17,241 nucleotides of DNA from Pseudomonadota bacterium (GTDB lineage: Bacteria; Pseudomonadota; Alphaproteobacteria; Rhizobiales; Phreatobacteraceae), in assembly GCA_023416965.1 (NCBI GenBank), contig JAEZGJ010000252.1:1-17241 (forward strand), read 5' to 3'. Positions 14,970 to 17,241 of this stretch are shown here, in pieces; positions within the stretch are counted from its first letter, which is position 1, and every line of letters begins with the position of its first letter. The position numbers and the translations under genes were made by a program. The notes under the pieces were generated by a model, which saw only the letters and a program-made list of their open reading frames with translations, was not told the DNA's origin and did no database searches.

Positions 14970-15608
14970 ATGAGCGGTCGCAGCAGCGCAGGGCGGGCGG
15001 GGGCGGCCCCTGAGGACATGGCTGTCGCGCACGGTACGGCGCTCGCCGACGACGGGGACCAGCGCCTCGGCGAGACCATCCGCCTGATGCGCCAGCGCGC
15101 CGGCCTGTCGATCCAGGAGGTGGCGAAGCGGACGGGCCTGTCGACCGGCATGATCAGCCAGGTGGAGCGGGCGCTGGCGACGCCCTCGGTCCGCACGCTG
15201 CGCCTCCTCAGCATCGCCCTCGGCGTGCCGATCTCCTATTTCTTCGAGGAGCACGAGCCTGTCGCGCCGGCCCGCTACATCGTGCGCAAGAACGACCGCC
15301 GGCTGCTCAGGCTCACCGCCAGCGGCGTGGTCAAGGAGGCGCTGACCCCGGCCGAGAGCGGCGAGATCGAGTTCTACGAGCTGACCCTCAATCCCGGCGG
15401 CTCGTCCGGCACCGACTTCGTGCGCCACACCGGCGAGAAGGCGGGCTATGTGCTGGCGGGCAAGCTGCGCCTCTGGCTCGACCACGAGGCCCATGTGCTG
15501 GAGCCCGGCGACAGCTTCCGCTTCCCCTCCACCGTGCCCCACATGTTCGACAATCCCTCCCAGCAGGTGGCCCGCGTCATCTGGGTGACGACGCTCGGGC
15601 CGCGCTGA
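14970..15608 (+). CDS. XRE-family transcriptional regulator with C-terminal cupin domain
   Basis: A 212-residue regulator. An XRE-type helix-turn-helix spans about residues 33-92 (LGETIRLMRQRAGLSIQEVA, then TGLSTGMISQVERA and PSVRTLRLLSIALGVPISYFF). A short linker leads to a cupin_2 domain at about 135-208, with H153 and E156 on the first motif strand and PGDSFRFPSTVPH on the second. The SutR/PuuR-like group with this architecture usually senses small molecules such as amino acids, polyamines or sulfur compounds. The ATG at 14970 has AGAAGGA upstream. The frame stays open far upstream, but that part is antisense to the transporter genes and is not coding. Divergent orientation makes it the likely regulator of the 14726-8894 operon. 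Confidence 0.9.
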   Translation: MSGRSSAGRAGAAPEDMAVAHGTALADDGDQRLGETIRLMRQRAGLSIQEVAKRTGLSTGMISQVERALATPSVRTLRLLSIALGVPISYFFEEHEPVAPARYIVRKNDRRLLRLTASGVVKEALTPAESGEIEFYELTLNPGGSSGTDFVRHTGEKAGYVLAGKLRLWLDHEAHVLEPGDSFRFPSTVPHMFDNPSQQVARVIWVTTLGPR

Positions 15609-15619
15609 GCCGTGAGCCC

Positions 15620-17241
15620 TCAGGGCGCGAGGTCGTGGACGCGCACGCCCGGCACGACGCGGGCGGCGATGTCGCAGAGATGGCGGTGGTGGGTGAAGTA
15701 GATCACCTGGCCGATGGCGCCCATCCGCGCGAACAGCCGGAAGGTCTCCTCCGACCGCATCTCGTCGAAGGGCTCCATGATGTCGTCGGCGATGAAGGGC
15801 ACCGCCGGGCGGACCGCCGCGAACTCCTCGTAGCCGGCGAGCCGGAGGGCGAGATAGAGCTGGAAGCGCGTGCCCTTGGAAAGGTCCTGCGCGGCCTTTG
15901 AGCCGCCGTCGCGGGAGAGGGCGATGAGCACCTCGCGCTCCTTGTCGGCCCGGGTCGTCAGGCCGAGATAGGCGTCGCGGGTGATGAGCCGGAAGGCCTC
16001 CGAGGCGCGCTGCATCATCGAGCTGCGGTGCCGGTCGCGATAGGCGCCGAGCGCCTGGTCGGCCAGCATGCGGCCGGCGCGCAGGCGCAGGAAGCGCAGC
16101 GCGAGGTCCTCGATCTCCAGGATCACCACCCGCCGCTCCGCCTCGATGCGGGCGACGGCGTCGTCGCCGCCGATGGCCTGGAGCCGCTCGGCCGCGAGGC
16201 TCCTCGCGGCATAAAGTTCGCGCGCCTGGGCCTCGGCCCGCGCGAGGGTAGCCTCGATCTCCGCCGCTTCCGCCGCGAGCGCGTCGGCGTCCAGCCGGTC
16301 GAGCGCGTCCAGTGCCTCCCCGATCCCGGAGGCCCGCATCTCCCCGGTGATGCGGGCCGAGAGATCCGCGGCCTTGCCGGCGAGGTCGTCCCGGCGCGCG
16401 CAGGCCTGCAGGCAGGCGCCGACCGCCACGAGATCGTCGACGCCGAAGAAGGCGAGGCGGGCGTCCCGCTCGGCTTCGTGCGCCCAGATCTCCGCCTGGA
16501 GTGCCTGGCGCTCCTCCCGGAGACCGGCCAGCTTGCCGCGCATCTCGTGCTGCATTGTCTGTTCGAGGCGCGCCTGCTCGTGGCGCCGCATCAGCGCCTC
16601 CGCCGCGCCGAGCGCCGCCGGCTCCTCGAAGGGCTCGCCCAGGACCTCGTGGATCTGCGCCAGCTCGGCGACGAAGCTGCGGCAGTCCTCCTCCATGGCG
16701 GCGATGCGGTGGGCGATGTCGTCGCGCGCTTTCAGGGCGGCGGGCAATCCGCCGGCGAGGTCGAGGATGGCGCGGACCGCGCCCGTGCTGCCGCCGCGAC
16801 CGGCGAACCATGTCCCGGCGAGGGCGGACTCCCAAGCGTCGGTCCAGGCCTGCATGGCGGCGCGCGCCACCCCCGCGCGGCGGATGCGTGAATCGAGGTC
16901 CCGCTGCCGGTCCCGCATGGCGGCGGCGGCAGCCTCGGCCTGGCGCGTCCGCTCGGCATTCGCCTGCAGCGCCGTCTCGGCGGCCTGGGCGAGAGCGCCG
17001 AGGGAAAGCCTGCCCGGATCGAGGCCGATGGCGGACAGGGCCTGCGAAAGGCTGCGCTGCGCCGTGTCTGCCTCGGCGCGCGCCGCTGCGAGCCGCGTTT
17101 CCGCCTCCTGCAGCCGGCGGTGGGATTCCAGCGCGGCGTCCCGCCGGGCGGCCCACCGCTCTGCGGCGTCCTGCCAGGCGGCCTGGGGTGAATCGTCGGG
17201 GAGGGCCGCCGGCGCCGGGTAGCGGGCGCGCAGCGTGCGGC
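15620..17241 (-). CDS. YhaN-like AAA ATPase, coiled-coil C-terminal part, 5' end outside window
   Basis: The frame is open from the window edge to the stop at 15620-15622, giving 539 residues; no start is forced inside the window. The N-terminal two thirds are an Ala/Glu/Arg/Leu-rich coiled coil typical of SMC/Rad50-like proteins. The last 150 residues hold the C-terminal ATPase lobe. DLSKGTRFQLYLALRLA is the ABC-type signature, PFIADDIMEPFDE is Walker B with catalytic acidic residues, and QVIYFTHHRHL is the H-loop. These match the YhaN group of Rad50-like ATPases, usually encoded next to a SbcD-like nuclease (YhaO), which would lie beyond the right edge. The Walker A lobe is also outside. 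It converges with the regulator gene, 11 bp apart. Confidence 0.87.
   Translation of the reverse strand, partial: RTLRARYPAPAALPDDSPQAAWQDAAERWAARRDAALESHRRLQEAETRLAAARAEADTAQRSLSQALSAIGLDPGRLSLGALAQAAETALQANAERTRQAEAAAAAMRDRQRDLDSRIRRAGVARAAMQAWTDAWESALAGTWFAGRGGSTGAVRAILDLAGGLPAALKARDDIAHRIAAMEEDCRSFVAELAQIHEVLGEPFEEPAALGAAEALMRRHEQARLEQTMQHEMRGKLAGLREERQALQAEIWAHEAERDARLAFFGVDDLVAVGACLQACARRDDLAGKAADLSARITGEMRASGIGEALDALDRLDADALAAEAAEIEATLARAEAQARELYAARSLAAERLQAIGGDDAVARIEAERRVVILEIEDLALRFLRLRAGRMLADQALGAYRDRHRSSMMQRASEAFRLITRDAYLGLTTRADKEREVLIALSRDGGSKAAQDLSKGTRFQLYLALRLAGYEEFAAVRPAVPFIADDIMEPFDEMRSEETFRLFARMGAIGQVIYFTHHRHLCDIAARVVPGVRVHDLAP

Noticed and set aside
15601..15629. Possible bidirectional terminator at the convergent regulator/ATPase junction
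   Set aside because: CGCGCTGA can pair with TCA plus GCGCG only with a 2-base bulge, there is no T tract, and it overlaps both stop codons; too weak to list.
14889..17156. Long minus-strand frame opposite the regulator and overlapping the ATPase
   Set aside because: It is out of frame with the ATPase, lacks its motifs, and is Arg/Gly/Pro-rich; the frame ending at 15620 has the signature, Walker B and H-loop.

Overview
The window looks like chromosomal DNA from a GC-rich alphaproteobacterium, probably of the order Hyphomicrobiales (Rhizobiales). This rests on the strong GC bias with few antisense stops, the many solute-uptake and small-molecule catabolism genes, a Bug/TctC-type binding protein, and a dispersed palindrome of the kind whose spurious translation reads MPGLVPGIH. 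The genus cannot be told from the sequence alone.

Left edge (1-1387): the N-terminal part of a polytopic membrane protein on the minus strand runs off the window. It is followed by a noticeably AT-richer intergenic stretch that holds a perfect 14-bp palindrome and a promoter for the next operon.

Catabolic module (1388-8834): two operons converge tail to tail at about 6147-6151. The plus-strand operon encodes an enolase-superfamily enzyme, a Gfo/Idh/MocA dehydrogenase, a DUF993 (DapA-like) TIM-barrel protein and a sugar-phosphate isomerase-like enzyme. The minus-strand operon encodes an orphan Bug/TctC periplasmic binding protein, a second isomerase-like TIM-barrel enzyme and a TetR regulator. 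A 19-bp element, identical at 18 of 19 positions, lies in the promoter regions at both outer ends (1300-1318 and 8816-8834) and fits a TetR-family operator. The module therefore looks like one TetR-controlled regulon for a sugar-acid- or polyol-like substrate that I cannot name.

Transport and oxidation operon (8894-14726, minus strand): a Tat-exported oligopeptide-type binding protein, two Dpp/Opp permeases, a DAO-family FAD oxidoreductase and a GhrA-like 2-hydroxyacid dehydrogenase. No ABC ATPase genes are present. A 243-bp intergenic region separates it from a divergent XRE-cupin regulator (14970-15608), the obvious candidate controller. The chemistry suggests import of an amino-acid-like compound, oxidative deamination, then reduction of the 2-oxo acid.

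Right edge (15620-17241, minus strand): the C-terminal part of a YhaN-like coiled-coil AAA ATPase, truncated by the window end. No RNA genes, insertion sequences, prophage genes or CRISPR arrays were seen.
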